A stretch of 64,000 nt of DNA from Bacteroides sedimenti (GCF_040365225.1 NZ_AP028055.1:744001-808000), one strand, 5' to 3'; shown: positions 9,469-18,010, numbered from the stretch's first letter. Program-made: numbers and translations. The notes: generated by a model from the letters alone, not told the origin.

Positions 9469-10188
9469 TTATAAAAAAATCTTCAGGTCCTTCAGTTGTA
9501 TTCTCCCTTCGTAGAGGGCTTTGCCGAAAATAACAGCCGGAACTTTTGCTTCATCCAGTTTGATAATGTCGTCTATATTGCTGACACCACCGCTTGCAAT
9601 CAGGTAGGTGGAAGGATACTCTTCCAGGATTTCCTGATAAAGCCCGATTGACGGTCCCTGCAGCATGCCATCGCATTCAATGTCTGTGCAGATAACCTTT
9701 TTGATACCTTTTTCAATGTAATTTCCAAGGAATGGCATTAGGTCCACTTCTGTTCCTTCTTTCCATCCATTGACTGCAATTTTTTTGTTTTTTACATCGG
9801 CTCCAAGAATAATCTTCTCGCTTCCGTAACGTTCAATCCATTGGGTGAAGATTTCCGGCTCCTTTACTGCGATGCTTCCTCCGGTAATCATTTGTGCTCC
9901 GCTTTCAAATGCGATTTTTAAATCCTCGTCACTTTTAATGCCGCCGCCAAAATCGATAACCAGAGATGTAGACGTTGCAATCTTCTCCAGGATACGGTAG
10001 TTTACTATATGATGAGATTTCGCACCATCCAGGTCTACCACATGAAGTCGTCTGATGCCGGCTGCTTCAAATTCCTTTGCAACCTCCAGCGGATTCTCAT
10101 TATATACTTTCTTGCTGTCATAGTCACCTTTGGACAGTCTGACGCATTTCCCTTCGATAATATCTATTGCAGGAATAATTTCAATCAT
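9469..10188 (-). CDS. hisA: ProFAR isomerase (phosphoribosylformimino-AICAR-P isomerase)
   Basis: Isomerises ProFAR to PRFAR by an Amadori rearrangement, the step just before HisF/HisH. The 239-residue protein is a half-barrel duplication like HisF, with catalytic D9 in PAIDIIEGKCVRL and D131 in ILGADVKN, and phosphate-binding glycine loops DFGGGI (79-84) and ASGGVS. Length is normal for the family. It lies 12 bp after hisH and 10 bp before hisF, consistent with one transcript. Confidence 0.97.
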   Translation of the reverse strand: MIEIIPAIDIIEGKCVRLSKGDYDSKKVYNENPLEVAKEFEAAGIRRLHVVDLDGAKSHHIVNYRILEKIATSTSLVIDFGGGIKSDEDLKIAFESGAQMITGGSIAVKEPEIFTQWIERYGSEKIILGADVKNKKIAVNGWKEGTEVDLMPFLGNYIEKGIKKVICTDIECDGMLQGPSIGLYQEILEEYPSTYLIASGGVSNIDDIIKLDEAKVPAVIFGKALYEGRIQLKDLKIFL

Positions 10189-10200
10189 TTTCTACTATTA

Positions 10201-10797
10201 TTATAGTGGTAAGTTGATGAAGTTTTCTAATATGCGCTCTCCAACTTTTCCGCTCTTTTCCGGATGGAACTGAGTTGCATAGAAATTGTCTTTCTGGAGT
10301 GCCGCGCTGAATGGCTGGATGTAATTTGTTGTAGCCACAGTAAATTCGTTTGTTGGTACATAGAAGCTGTGTACAAAGTATACAAATTCATCCTTTGTGA
10401 ATCCTTTGAAAAGGTCTCCTTTTAAATCGCCAATTGTATTCCATCCCATGTGAGGCACCTTGTCTTCGTGTTTAGTTGGAACGAAGCGCTTTACAGGGGT
10501 GGGGAAGATGTTTAGGCAGTCAACCTCACCCTCTTCCGAGTAATTGCACATGAGCTGCATTCCCAGGCAAATGCCCAGCACAGGTTGTTTTAAATCAACA
10601 ATTAGCTTATCCAGTCCCGATTCCTTGAGGTACTGCATGGTTGTGGCAGCTTCGCCAACTCCGGGGAAGATAACCTTGTCGGCTTGCATTAATGCATCTT
10701 TTTCTGCGGTTACAATAGCATTTACCCCTAAACGACGTAAAGCGTAATCAACCGAGTAGATGTTTCCTGCATTATATTTTACGATAGCTATATTCAT
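10201..10797 (-). CDS. hisH: Imidazole glycerol phosphate synthase, glutamine amidotransferase subunit
   Basis: The class I glutaminase partner of HisF; releases ammonia from glutamine and channels it through the HisF barrel. The 198-residue protein has the nucleophile C77 in LGICLGMQL and the other two triad members H178 and E180 in TQFHPEKSG, plus the oxyanion PGVGEA loop (45-50). It starts 5 bp after the purU stop and is followed by hisA after 12 bp. Confidence 0.97.
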   Translation of the reverse strand: MNIAIVKYNAGNIYSVDYALRRLGVNAIVTAEKDALMQADKVIFPGVGEAATTMQYLKESGLDKLIVDLKQPVLGICLGMQLMCNYSEEGEVDCLNIFPTPVKRFVPTKHEDKVPHMGWNTIGDLKGDLFKGFTKDEFVYFVHSFYVPTNEFTVATTNYIQPFSAALQKDNFYATQFHPEKSGKVGERILENFINLPL

Positions 10798-10802
10798 TTT
10801 TA

Positions 10803-11669
10803 TTAGCTGAAAATTACAGTCTTGTTTTTGTAAGCCAGGACTTTACGCTCGATGTGTTTCTGGACTGCTCTTGAAAGAACAATTTTTTCTAGGTCTTTTC
10901 CTTTGTTTACCAAATCCTCAACAGTATCCTTATGAGTGATGCGAACTACATCTTGCTCAATAATCGGACCTGCATCCAGTTCTGTAGTTACATAGTGACT
11001 TGTTGCACCAATAATCTTAACTCCTCTTTCGAAGGCTGCATGATAAGGTTTTGCACCAACAAAAGCCGGAAGGAAAGAGTGGTGAATATTAATGATACGA
11101 TCAGGATATTTACTAATCATATTTTCTGAGATCACTTGCATATATCTTGCCAGCACGATGAAATTAATTTTGTGCTTTGCCAGTAATTCCATTTCTTTAG
11201 CCTCTTGTTCCATTTTATTTTCTTTGGTAATGGGAAATAGATAGAACGGAATTCCGAATTTTTCGGCAACATGTTGCAAATCTGGGTGATTACTTACAAT
11301 AAGTGGAATCTCCACATCCCATTCGCCATTAGTGTAACGGGCAAGCATATCGAAGAGGCAATGAGACATCTTTGAAACAAAGATAGCCATGCGAGGTTTG
11401 ATGTCAGAAAAGTACAAACGGAAACTCATGCTATATTTTTGGCCGTAAAGAGTCTCGAAATAATCTTCTATTTTTTCTCTAGGAATCAAGAAATCGTCAA
11501 GTTCCCATTCTATTCTCATAAAGAAAATATCTTCAGAACGATCTACATGTTGATCCAGATAAACAATATTTCCTTTATTTATGGTAATGAAATTGGTTAC
11601 TGCAGCAAGAATCCCTGGCTGATCCGGGCAGTGGAGCAATAACTTTGCGGTATTTTTATTTTCTTTCAT
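10803..11669 (-). CDS. purU: Formyltetrahydrofolate deformylase
   Basis: Hydrolyses 10-formyltetrahydrofolate to tetrahydrofolate and formate, balancing the one-carbon pool and supplying formate. The 288-residue protein has an N-terminal ACT domain (about 1-85, starting LLLHCPDQPGILAAV) and a formyltransferase-type catalytic domain with the Asn-His-Asp set in INIHHSFLPAF and LDAGPIIEQD. It is the first gene of the eight-gene operon running to lysA; the next gene, hisH, starts 5 bp after it. A possible -7 element (TATTTTTG on the minus strand, 11703-11710) lies 34 bp upstream of the ATG. Confidence 0.94.
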   Translation of the reverse strand: MKENKNTAKLLLHCPDQPGILAAVTNFITINKGNIVYLDQHVDRSEDIFFMRIEWELDDFLIPREKIEDYFETLYGQKYSMSFRLYFSDIKPRMAIFVSKMSHCLFDMLARYTNGEWDVEIPLIVSNHPDLQHVAEKFGIPFYLFPITKENKMEQEAKEMELLAKHKINFIVLARYMQVISENMISKYPDRIINIHHSFLPAFVGAKPYHAAFERGVKIIGATSHYVTTELDAGPIIEQDVVRITHKDTVEDLVNKGKDLEKIVLSRAVQKHIERKVLAYKNKTVIFS

Positions 11670-11702
11670 CCTAATATATCATTAATTGCCTGTATGAGTT
11701 CG

Positions 11703-11710
11703 CAAAAATA
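11703..11710 (-). promoter_or_regulatory. Candidate -7 element for the purU-his-lys operon
   Basis: Minus strand TATTTTTG fits TAnnTTTG and lies 34 bp upstream of purU, the first gene of the operon. No TTTG at the expected -33 spacing was found, so support is modest. Confidence 0.45.
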
Positions 11711-11844
11711 ACGAATTATTGCCAAAATATGAATTATTATAGCAAGAAGTTTAATTTAAATCTTATTGATTGTCACATAGTACATAGAAAAGAGACATCT
11801 TCATGAACAATTTATAATTTAAATCAGCTTTTTTTCAACAACTA

Positions 11845-11875
11845 TTTGCAAGTATGAAATAAATGTCTACCTTTG
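11845..11875 (+). promoter_or_regulatory. Promoter of tRNA-Asp copy 1
   Basis: TTTG at 11845-11848, 19 bp, then TACCTTTG at 11868-11875: an exact match to the Bacteroides -33/-7 promoter. The tRNA begins 38 bp after the -7 box, so a 5' leader is removed during processing. Confidence 0.8.
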
Positions 11876-11912
11876 CATCCGCAATCGAGGGAGATAGCGA
11901 TAAAAGAATTCT

Positions 11913-11986
11913 GGTGCGTTAGTTCAGTTGGTTAGAATACATGCCTGTCACGCATGGGGTCACGGGTTCGAGTCCCGTACGCACCG
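11913..11986 (+). tRNA. tRNA-Asp (anticodon GTC), copy 1
   Basis: A 74-nt cloverleaf. The acceptor stem GGTGCGT/ACGCACC is fully paired, the anticodon loop is CTGTCAC with anticodon GTC, and the T loop is GGTTCGAGTCC. The discriminator is G and no CCA is encoded. The sequence is identical to copy 2 at 12316-12389. Confidence 0.97.
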
Positions 11987-11994
11987 CAGTATAA

Positions 11995-12031
11995 AAGTTC
12001 TGTAGAAGTTATCTGCAGGACTTTTTTTTAT
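11995..12031 (+). terminator. Terminator of tRNA-Asp copy 1
   Basis: An 11-bp stem (AAGTTCTGTAG with CTGCAGGACTT, two G-U pairs) followed by eight T residues. The same stem, with perfect pairing, follows copy 2. The 217 bp between this terminator and the promoter of copy 2 hold no gene I can support. Confidence 0.85.
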
Positions 12032-12248
12032 TTCTACTTAGTACGTTTATAAATTTCTTCATATTACTTTAAGTGTATCTTTTCGGCAAGGAGGTGTATT
12101 GTTCTTTGTGTTGATAAGTGCTTTAATTTTAAGCTTGTAGATAATGATGGAAAGATAAATTCATAATCGGATAAATATAAATCAGTATTTACAGGAACGG
12201 ATAAGATGGTGTAATGCTATTTTTTTTCGCCAAAATTTAACAGAAATG

Positions 12249-12279
12249 CTTGCAAATTCAAAATTAATATCTACCTTTG
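12249..12279 (+). promoter_or_regulatory. Promoter of tRNA-Asp copy 2
   Basis: CTTG at 12249-12252, 19 bp, then TACCTTTG at 12272-12279. Spacing and -7 box match copy 1, and the leader after it (CGCAATCGAG) is also shared. Confidence 0.75.
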
Positions 12280-12315
12280 CAACCGCAATCGAGAGAGAAA
12301 GCAACGAAAGAAATT

Positions 12316-12389
12316 GGTGCGTTAGTTCAGTTGGTTAGAATACATGCCTGTCACGCATGGGGTCACGGGTTCGAGTCCCGTACGCACCG
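12316..12389 (+). tRNA. tRNA-Asp (anticodon GTC), copy 2
   Basis: Identical in all 74 positions to copy 1, with its own promoter, leader and terminator. The cassette is a tandem duplication with a 403-bp period. An open reading frame crossing this tRNA (12277-12486) is not a gene. Confidence 0.97.
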
Positions 12390-12398
12390 CAATATTTT

Positions 12399-12433
12399 AA
12401 AGTCCTGCAGGAATAAATTCTGCAGGACTTTTT
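12399..12433 (+). terminator. Terminator of tRNA-Asp copy 2
   Basis: AAAGTCCTGCA pairs perfectly with TGCAGGACTTT around a 10-base loop and is followed by a T-rich tract. Confidence 0.88.
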
Positions 12434-12454
12434 CTTTTTTCAGTGTTCAATGTA

Positions 12455-12462
12455 TATATTTG
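12455..12462 (+). promoter_or_regulatory. -7 promoter element of the SUMF1/sialidase gene
   Basis: TATATTTG fits TAnnTTTG and lies 20 bp before the ATG at 12483. It places the in-frame ATG at 12450 upstream of transcription, supporting the shorter start. Confidence 0.5.
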
Positions 12463-12482
12463 TCTATATATGTCAGATTGAT

Positions 12483-14474
12483 ATGAAAAACATTCAAAAA
12501 GTAGTTGCCTATTTATTAGGCACCTTTCTTTTTCCCGTTTCTATGATGGGACAATCAGAAGAGGTAATTCCGTTGGTAACGATCCCAGCTGGAGTATTTT
12601 ATATGGGAGGAGCCGCGGAGGGTGAGGATTTTGATGAGGCACCTATTCATCAAGTGGTGCTGACCTCCTCATTCAAGATGGGGAAAACAGAGGTGACCAA
12701 TGCTCAATATGAGGCTTTTTGTCCTGAACACCGTGCACTTCGTGGTAAGAATGGACTTTCTAAAGAAGATGATGAAGCAGTTATCTTTGTGAGTTATTAC
12801 GATGCTGTTGCTTTTTGTGAATGGCTAAGCCGGAAAGAAGGTAAAATATATCGTCTGCCCACTGAGGCAGAATGGGAATATGCATGCCGTGCCGGTAGCT
12901 ATTATCCTTTTTCTATGGGAGATGAACTTCCCTCGAATTATCAAAAGAACCAGAGAGTCGTGAGAAATTATGCTCCAGTTTCTTTAAAGGTAGCTCAAAC
13001 GCCTCCAAATACATTTGGTCTTTATGATATGCATGGTAATGTGGAAGAATGGTGCCAGGATTGGTATGGTCCTTATTCTTCAGAAAAGCAGATGGATCCT
13101 GTGGGGCAAAGTAATGGGTGTTTTCGTGTTACTCGGGGTGGAAGTCATAATACTCCCGAGAAGTTTTTGCGTAGTAGCAACCGCATGGCTATGATTCCTG
13201 AAGATAAGCATGCTCAAACTGGATTCAGAGTTGTTCAGGCTGATTATCCAAAAGGCAAACCTCAGACAATGGAACCATTCGTTTTGAGTAATCAGCAAAT
13301 TTCACAAAAGATGATTTCTTGGAAAAGAAAGAGTTCGCCGTCACTGTTTATACCCCCGATCCCTTTTGTAATTCAACCGGATTGTTCTTCTCAAACACCT
13401 TTTTATAAACACAATCATCAGCCAGCAATCACCTGGTGTGATAATGGTGACTTATTAGCTATCTGGTTCACTGCAGATAATGAGAACGGACGAGAAATGG
13501 TGGTTTTAACTTCTCGATTGCGTGCCGGGGCGAAAGAATGGGAGCCTGCTTCTTTATTTTTTAAGGTTCCTGATAGGAATATGACTGGCTCTGCGTTGTT
13601 GAATGATGGATGCGGAACTCTTTATCATCTTAATGGGGTAGAGGCCTCGGGTGACTGGCAGAACTTAATTATGATACAACGTATTAGTAAAGACAACGGA
13701 AAAACTTGGAGCTATCCACGCATTATAGCATCTGAACATGCCAAACGTCATCAGGTGATTGCCGGAACAATAAAGACGAAAGAGGGATGGCTCATCCAGC
13801 TTTGCGATGCAGGTCCTGGCGGACAAGATAGTACAGCAATTCATGTGAGTAGGGATGGAGGAGAAAACTGGAGTGATATGGGTGGATCAATTGCCGGTAT
13901 TCATGCAGGGATAGTTCAACTTAAAGATGGAAAATTGTTGGCATTTGGCAGAAATAATAATATTCCGGATTCAACAGGACAGTTGCGAATGCCGATGAGT
14001 ATCTCTGATAATATGGGAAAGAGTTGGCGTTATTTCGCTTCGGAATTTCCTCCAATTGATGGCGGACAGCGATTGATACTTAAGCGACTAAACGAAGGTC
14101 CGATTCTGTTGGTCTCATTTACGGACCATCCCTTGAGAACTCCCAAGAATGAACGAGGGATAATTTTTAAAGATGATGAGGGGAAAGAATACAGAGGTTA
14201 TGGCATGTATGCTGCACTTTCTTATGATGAAGGGAAAACTTGGCCGGTGAAAAAGTTGATTACCGATTGTAATTATCGCTTTTTGAACGGTGGTGGATGG
14301 ACACAATTCTTTGAAATGGATGCTACTCACGCAGAGCCTCGTGGGTATCTGGCCGCGACCCAAACACCAGACAATGTGATTCATCTACTTACCAGTAGAT
14401 TGCATTATCGCTTTAATCTTGCTTGGCTTGAAGAACCGATTTCAGGACGATATATTCATGAAAAAAATCATTGA
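12483..14474 (+). CDS. Secreted SUMF1-like domain fused to a sialidase/BNR-repeat domain
   Basis: A 663-residue exported protein with a signal peptide at about 1-24 (hydrophobic core, then SMMGQ). Residues about 32-255 form a SUMF1/formylglycine-generating-enzyme-like domain (IPAGVFYMGG, EVTNAQYEAFC, YRLPTEAEWEYACRAG, GNVEEWCQDWYG, RGGS). The C-terminal half (about 290-655) looks like a six-bladed sialidase with four Asp-box motifs (SKDNGKTW, SRDGGENW, SDNMGKSW, SYDEGKTW). It may bind or cut host or dietary glycans. In the SUMF1 part the stretch after RGGS has no cysteine where true FGEs carry their catalytic pair, so formylglycine-generating activity is unlikely. The ATG at 12483 was chosen because the signal peptide starts there and the promoter element lies at 12455-12462. 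It stands alone, just downstream of tRNA-Asp. Confidence 0.85.
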   Translation: MKNIQKVVAYLLGTFLFPVSMMGQSEEVIPLVTIPAGVFYMGGAAEGEDFDEAPIHQVVLTSSFKMGKTEVTNAQYEAFCPEHRALRGKNGLSKEDDEAVIFVSYYDAVAFCEWLSRKEGKIYRLPTEAEWEYACRAGSYYPFSMGDELPSNYQKNQRVVRNYAPVSLKVAQTPPNTFGLYDMHGNVEEWCQDWYGPYSSEKQMDPVGQSNGCFRVTRGGSHNTPEKFLRSSNRMAMIPEDKHAQTGFRVVQADYPKGKPQTMEPFVLSNQQISQKMISWKRKSSPSLFIPPIPFVIQPDCSSQTPFYKHNHQPAITWCDNGDLLAIWFTADNENGREMVVLTSRLRAGAKEWEPASLFFKVPDRNMTGSALLNDGCGTLYHLNGVEASGDWQNLIMIQRISKDNGKTWSYPRIIASEHAKRHQVIAGTIKTKEGWLIQLCDAGPGGQDSTAIHVSRDGGENWSDMGGSIAGIHAGIVQLKDGKLLAFGRNNNIPDSTGQLRMPMSISDNMGKSWRYFASEFPPIDGGQRLILKRLNEGPILLVSFTDHPLRTPKNERGIIFKDDEGKEYRGYGMYAALSYDEGKTWPVKKLITDCNYRFLNGGGWTQFFEMDATHAEPRGYLAATQTPDNVIHLLTSRLHYRFNLAWLEEPISGRYIHEKNH

Positions 14475-14821
14475 TCTCTCTGAATCGCAAAATAATTTAT
14501 AGTCGATTAAGGAATGTCCATATTTTTTTTGGCTTTTTGTTCCTATATAATCTCACAACCAACTCTCAATTCTAGGTTTTTAAAAATATTTTTTTTGTAG
14601 GCTTATGGCTTTTCTTTTGATAAATGATCTTTTCTTGTGAATAAAGAAGTATCAGTAATACTAAAAAATTACAAGCGTTGAAATGTAGATATGTAAAATT
14701 GTATACTGAGATTAATTATTTAAATAAATGATGTTTTCATAAATTAATTGTATCCTAAAATTGGTGTAAAATTAATATTTTTGTATGTTTGTTGCGTATA
14801 ACCCATTTATATAACATAAAA
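14475..14821 (+). promoter_or_regulatory. 347-bp A/T-rich gap with the manA promoter element
   Basis: No gene, RNA or clear terminator is visible in most of this gap. The only supported site is TATTTTTG at 14776-14783 (TAnnTTTG), 38 bp before the manA ATG. This implies a leader of about 30 nt and supports the ATG at 14822 over the upstream in-frame start at 14789. Confidence 0.55.
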
Positions 14822-15790
14822 ATGTATCCATTCAAGTTTAAACCCATCCTTAAACAAACAATATGGGGTGGTGATAAAATTATTCCTTTCAAGCATCTAT
14901 CTGAAGAGATGCCTAATGTTGGTGAGAGCTGGGAACTTTCTGGCGTGGCAGACAACGAATCTGAAGTTATTAACGGTGAATTCAAAGGGATGACCTTGGG
15001 GCAGTTGGTAAGAAGGTTTCGTGCAGAGTTGGTAGGAGAGAGCAATTATGCTCGCTTTAATTCTACATTCCCTTTATTAGTTAAATTCATTGATGCAAAA
15101 CAAGATCTTTCGATTCAGGTTCATCCTTCCGATGTGCTGGCAAAGAAACGTCACAATTCGATGGGGAAAACAGAGATGTGGTACGTTGTTGATGCCGATC
15201 CTGGAGCAAAACTTCGTTCCGGTTTCTCCCAAGAAATCACTCCCAAGGAATATAAGGAAAGAATAATGAATTCTACAATCACCGAAGTATTACAGGAGTA
15301 TCCTATAAGTAAAGGTGATGTATTTTTTCTTCCTGCCGGCCGTATTCATAGTATTGGTGCGGGAGCCTTTATTGCGGAAATTCAGCAAACATCTGATATC
15401 ACATATCGCATCTTCGATTTTGATAGAAAAGATTCTAACGGTAAAACCAGAGAATTACATACTGAATTAGCTAAGGATGCTATTGATTATGAGGTGTTCG
15501 ATGACTACCGCACTCATTACGAGCAGGTGAAAGATGAACCTGTAGAATTAGTTGCCTGTCCTTATTTTACTACTTCTCTTTATGATATGACCGAAACAAT
15601 TTCGTGTGATTATTCTGAACTAGACTCTTTTGTTGTATTAATTGGTTTAGAAGGTAGTTGTAAGGTGATTGACAATGAAGGGAATGAAGTTCAGCTTCAG
15701 GCTGGCGAAACAGTTTTGTTGCCTGCTTCAACGATGGATATTACCATTATACCTGATGGAAACGCTAAGTTACTTGAGACGTACGTATAG
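14822..15790 (+). CDS. manA: Mannose-6-phosphate isomerase, class I
   Basis: Interconverts mannose 6-phosphate and fructose 6-phosphate, linking mannose use to glycolysis and GDP-mannose supply. The 322-residue cupin protein has the zinc-site motifs QVHPSD and GKTEMWYVV and the later PAGRIHSIGAGAFIAEIQQ with the third histidine, then a C-terminal cupin-like domain (about 235-322). The sequence MYPFKFKPILKQTIWGG is the family's usual opening, which fixes the start at 14822. It is monocistronic and convergent with the alkaline phosphatase gene; a shared bidirectional hairpin separates them. Confidence 0.95.
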   Translation: MYPFKFKPILKQTIWGGDKIIPFKHLSEEMPNVGESWELSGVADNESEVINGEFKGMTLGQLVRRFRAELVGESNYARFNSTFPLLVKFIDAKQDLSIQVHPSDVLAKKRHNSMGKTEMWYVVDADPGAKLRSGFSQEITPKEYKERIMNSTITEVLQEYPISKGDVFFLPAGRIHSIGAGAFIAEIQQTSDITYRIFDFDRKDSNGKTRELHTELAKDAIDYEVFDDYRTHYEQVKDEPVELVACPYFTTSLYDMTETISCDYSELDSFVVLIGLEGSCKVIDNEGNEVQLQAGETVLLPASTMDITIIPDGNAKLLETYV

Positions 15791-15802
15791 TATATAGCAT
15801 AC

Positions 15803-15847
15803 AAAAAAGAAGAGAGGAACCAGTTGATTGGTTTCTCTCTTCTTTTC
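15803..15847. terminator. Bidirectional terminator between manA and alkaline phosphatase
   Basis: AAGAAGAGAGGAACC pairs with GGTTTCTCTCTTCTT (one mismatch) around an 8-base loop. An A run on one side and a T run on the other let it serve both convergent genes. Confidence 0.85.
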
Positions 15848-15865
15848 TTATTTCAAATCAGTTGC

Positions 15866-17287
15866 TTAATATTTAGCCGCCTGTGCTATTTTCTTTGGTA
15901 TATCTGTGTTTTCTAATTTTCCAGAGAAAAGCTCAGCTCCTGCACCTATTGCATATACCGGAACATATCCAGCCGAGTGTCCACCGCTTGTCCAGCCCAC
16001 CATTGCGATATCGTTGAGGATCTTTTTAGCGAGCGCAGCCATCGGCTCATCTTTAAAATATTCACTCTGTGTCAGTTTTACGTCTTTTGCTAGGAAGGAA
16101 CGAATATATTCTTCTTTTAGTAGCTGCTCCTGTGCATCAGTTAAGTTTACTTTCTCCCAGAAACCCATATACTCCTTGAGTAAATCCTTAATGTCATTCC
16201 AAGTTACATTGTTTTGCTTTTCTTTTCTCAATTGATTAATTTTAGCCGAGAGTCCTACCTGCGAAACCTTCTGGTTGGCTAGTGCTTTTAAATTTAATTC
16301 GTATTTCCCGGTTCCCAATGCAATTCCTCCTGTTTCATGGTCCGCAGTGATCACAATAAGTGTTTCATTGGGATGTTTCAGATAGAAATTGTATGCAATT
16401 TGCACTGCATCAGCCATATCTTTTACTTCATTAAAAGCGGTTGCAGCATCATTACTATGAGAAGCCCAGTCAATCATTCCACCTTCTACCATTAAGAAAA
16501 AACCTTTTTTATTATCTTTATTCAAAAAGCTTATTGCACTTTCGGTAATCTGACTCAGTGTAAGGTCGCCTGGTTTTCTGTCAATTGCATAAGGGATGTT
16601 CGACATGTTGGAGCCGTCTTTTTGCATCAGTATCATTTTGGAGACTTTTGAGCTTTTCGCTTTAAAATCCTCGTATCCTTTAGCTATTGTATAATTGGAT
16701 TCTTTAAATAATGTATAGATGCTTGGTGCATTTTTATCTTTTGAATTTTGAGGTTTTAAAAAACCTGCACCTGCATAAAAGTCAAATCCGGTTTTTGGAA
16801 GATCGGTTGCTATTTCGTAATACATATTTCTATCTGGCTGATGTGCATAAAAACATGCAGGTGTTGCATGGTCAATGCTTACGCTGGTAGTAATCCCCAC
16901 TTTTTTTCCTGCTTTTTTTGCTTTTACTGCTACGCTATAAAGAGAAGATTTTCTTAAACTGTCCATTCCAATGGTTCCATTTTTGGTCTTTACTCCTGTA
17001 GCAAGAGCTGTTCCGGCAGCAGCCGAACAAGTTACCGAGTTATATACCGAGTAAGTTGATGCAAAGGTGGTATACGGGAACCTAGAGAAATTTAACGGAG
17101 ATACTCCGATTTTTCCTTCTTTCTCAGCAATGAACATTTCAGTTCCATTTACCTGATTTACTCCCATTCCATCTCCAATAAAAAAGAAGACATACTTAGC
17201 TGTTTTTGATTGTGCACGACATTCAGTTTGCACGAATATCAATCCGGCAAAAACGATGAATGCCAAAAGATACATTTTTGGTTTCAT
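15866..17287 (-). CDS. Alkaline phosphatase (PhoA family), exported
   Basis: A 473-residue periplasmic or surface phosphomonoesterase. A signal peptide covers about 1-25. Metal and catalytic residues are visible: D39 in FFIGDGMG, the phosphorylated serine S88 in VTCSAAAGTALATG, SIDHATPACFYAH, MVEGGMIDWASHSND, ITADHETGGIALG and the final GHSAGYVPVYAIG. The residue before the catalytic serine is cysteine, where E. coli PhoA has aspartate (D101). It would release phosphate for the Pst system encoded at 44.7-49.4 kb, but no Pho-box-like repeat was recognised in its upstream region. It is monocistronic. Confidence 0.93.
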   Translation of the reverse strand: MKPKMYLLAFIVFAGLIFVQTECRAQSKTAKYVFFFIGDGMGVNQVNGTEMFIAEKEGKIGVSPLNFSRFPYTTFASTYSVYNSVTCSAAAGTALATGVKTKNGTIGMDSLRKSSLYSVAVKAKKAGKKVGITTSVSIDHATPACFYAHQPDRNMYYEIATDLPKTGFDFYAGAGFLKPQNSKDKNAPSIYTLFKESNYTIAKGYEDFKAKSSKVSKMILMQKDGSNMSNIPYAIDRKPGDLTLSQITESAISFLNKDNKKGFFLMVEGGMIDWASHSNDAATAFNEVKDMADAVQIAYNFYLKHPNETLIVITADHETGGIALGTGKYELNLKALANQKVSQVGLSAKINQLRKEKQNNVTWNDIKDLLKEYMGFWEKVNLTDAQEQLLKEEYIRSFLAKDVKLTQSEYFKDEPMAALAKKILNDIAMVGWTSGGHSAGYVPVYAIGAGAELFSGKLENTDIPKKIAQAAKY

Positions 17288-17363
17288 GCTGTTTTATTTT
17301 AATGTTTATCAAAATTTAGATATTATTGATTGTCTGAGGTTTAATTTCATAGTACAAAAATAT

Positions 17364-17627
17364 CTATTTTTTGTGGAAGAACTTGCGGAATTTAGTGATT
17401 AATTTAAAACCTAAAAATATTCCATTGACAACATTTATACCAGTTGTAAAATGATTTAAAAAAGATTTCCCGGAAGTAGCATGAATAATAGGAGTGAAAA
17501 TATCTGAAGATATTTCAGATATTTTCTCTTTTTGAAGAATTATATTCTGTTTGGTTTCAATTCTTTTCTGAATAATTTCTTCTAGTGTTATTTTTTGCTC
17601 GGTTGATGTATAGGGAGTTATTTTCAT
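17364..17627 (-). CDS. Small conserved-context protein, function unknown
   Basis: An 87-residue protein I cannot assign. The N-terminal half is charged and helical (EEIIQKRIETKQNIILQKEKISEIS); the C-terminal half has a moderately hydrophobic stretch (VVNGIFLGFKLI, about 67-78) ending in the basic FRKFFHKK. It is the third gene of a compact trio with the holin-like and YtxH-like genes, 3 bp after the holin-like stop. That context suggests a membrane-associated or envelope-stress role. Confidence 0.7.
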   Translation of the reverse strand: MKITPYTSTEQKITLEEIIQKRIETKQNIILQKEKISEISSDIFTPIIHATSGKSFLNHFTTGINVVNGIFLGFKLITKFRKFFHKK

Positions 17628-17630
17628 TTG

Positions 17631-17993
17631 TTATTTATTTAAATCTTGAATGAAAAGATTTGTTAGGAATCGAACCAATGGATTGGCAATCAGTTTATTG
17701 CGAAATACTACAAGGCAAATGATGATTAATATAGTGATGCCAGCTATAATACAGAAACTTAGAGCTAGTCCTCCAACCAATGGCTCGAGAAGATAAGCCA
17801 GAGAAAAGAGTAAATAAAATAAAGTCACCATACCCAAGATAATCAGAATAAAGATCATTATTAGTGTAGAAAGCAGAATCGTTAATTTTTCCACTAGCTG
17901 CAATTTGGCGTAATCTTTTTGTAATGTTACGTACTCTTTGATCTCAGCAATCAATTGTCTGATATTATCTATCGTATTTTTATCTGTGGACAT
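17631..17993 (-). CDS. Phage-holin-family (holin superfamily III-like) membrane protein
   Basis: A 120-residue protein with a charged N-terminal coiled segment (about 1-38) and two strong membrane helices (about 40-65 and 75-100) before a short basic/polar tail. This is the layout of the small membrane proteins annotated as phage holin family or Actinobacterial Holin-X; in chromosomal settings like this they are not phage lysis genes. It lies between YtxH-like and hypothetical genes, 17 bp after the former and 3 bp before the latter. No other phage gene is near. Its cellular role is unknown. Confidence 0.75.
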   Translation of the reverse strand: MSTDKNTIDNIRQLIAEIKEYVTLQKDYAKLQLVEKLTILLSTLIMIFILIILGMVTLFYLLFSLAYLLEPLVGGLALSFCIIAGITILIIICLVVFRNKLIANPLVRFLTNLFIQDLNK

Positions 17994-18010
17994 GGTGACT
18001 TGTTTTTTAA

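Noticed and set aside
12277..12486. Open reading frame of 69 codons across tRNA-Asp copy 2
   Set aside because: It reads straight through the tRNA and its terminator.
12483..13270. Active formylglycine-generating enzyme
   Set aside because: The catalytic cysteine pair expected after RGGS is missing.
17631..17993. Prophage remnant suggested by the holin-family gene
   Set aside because: No phage structural, integrase or lysis gene is near, and the YtxH partner indicates a chromosomal membrane protein.
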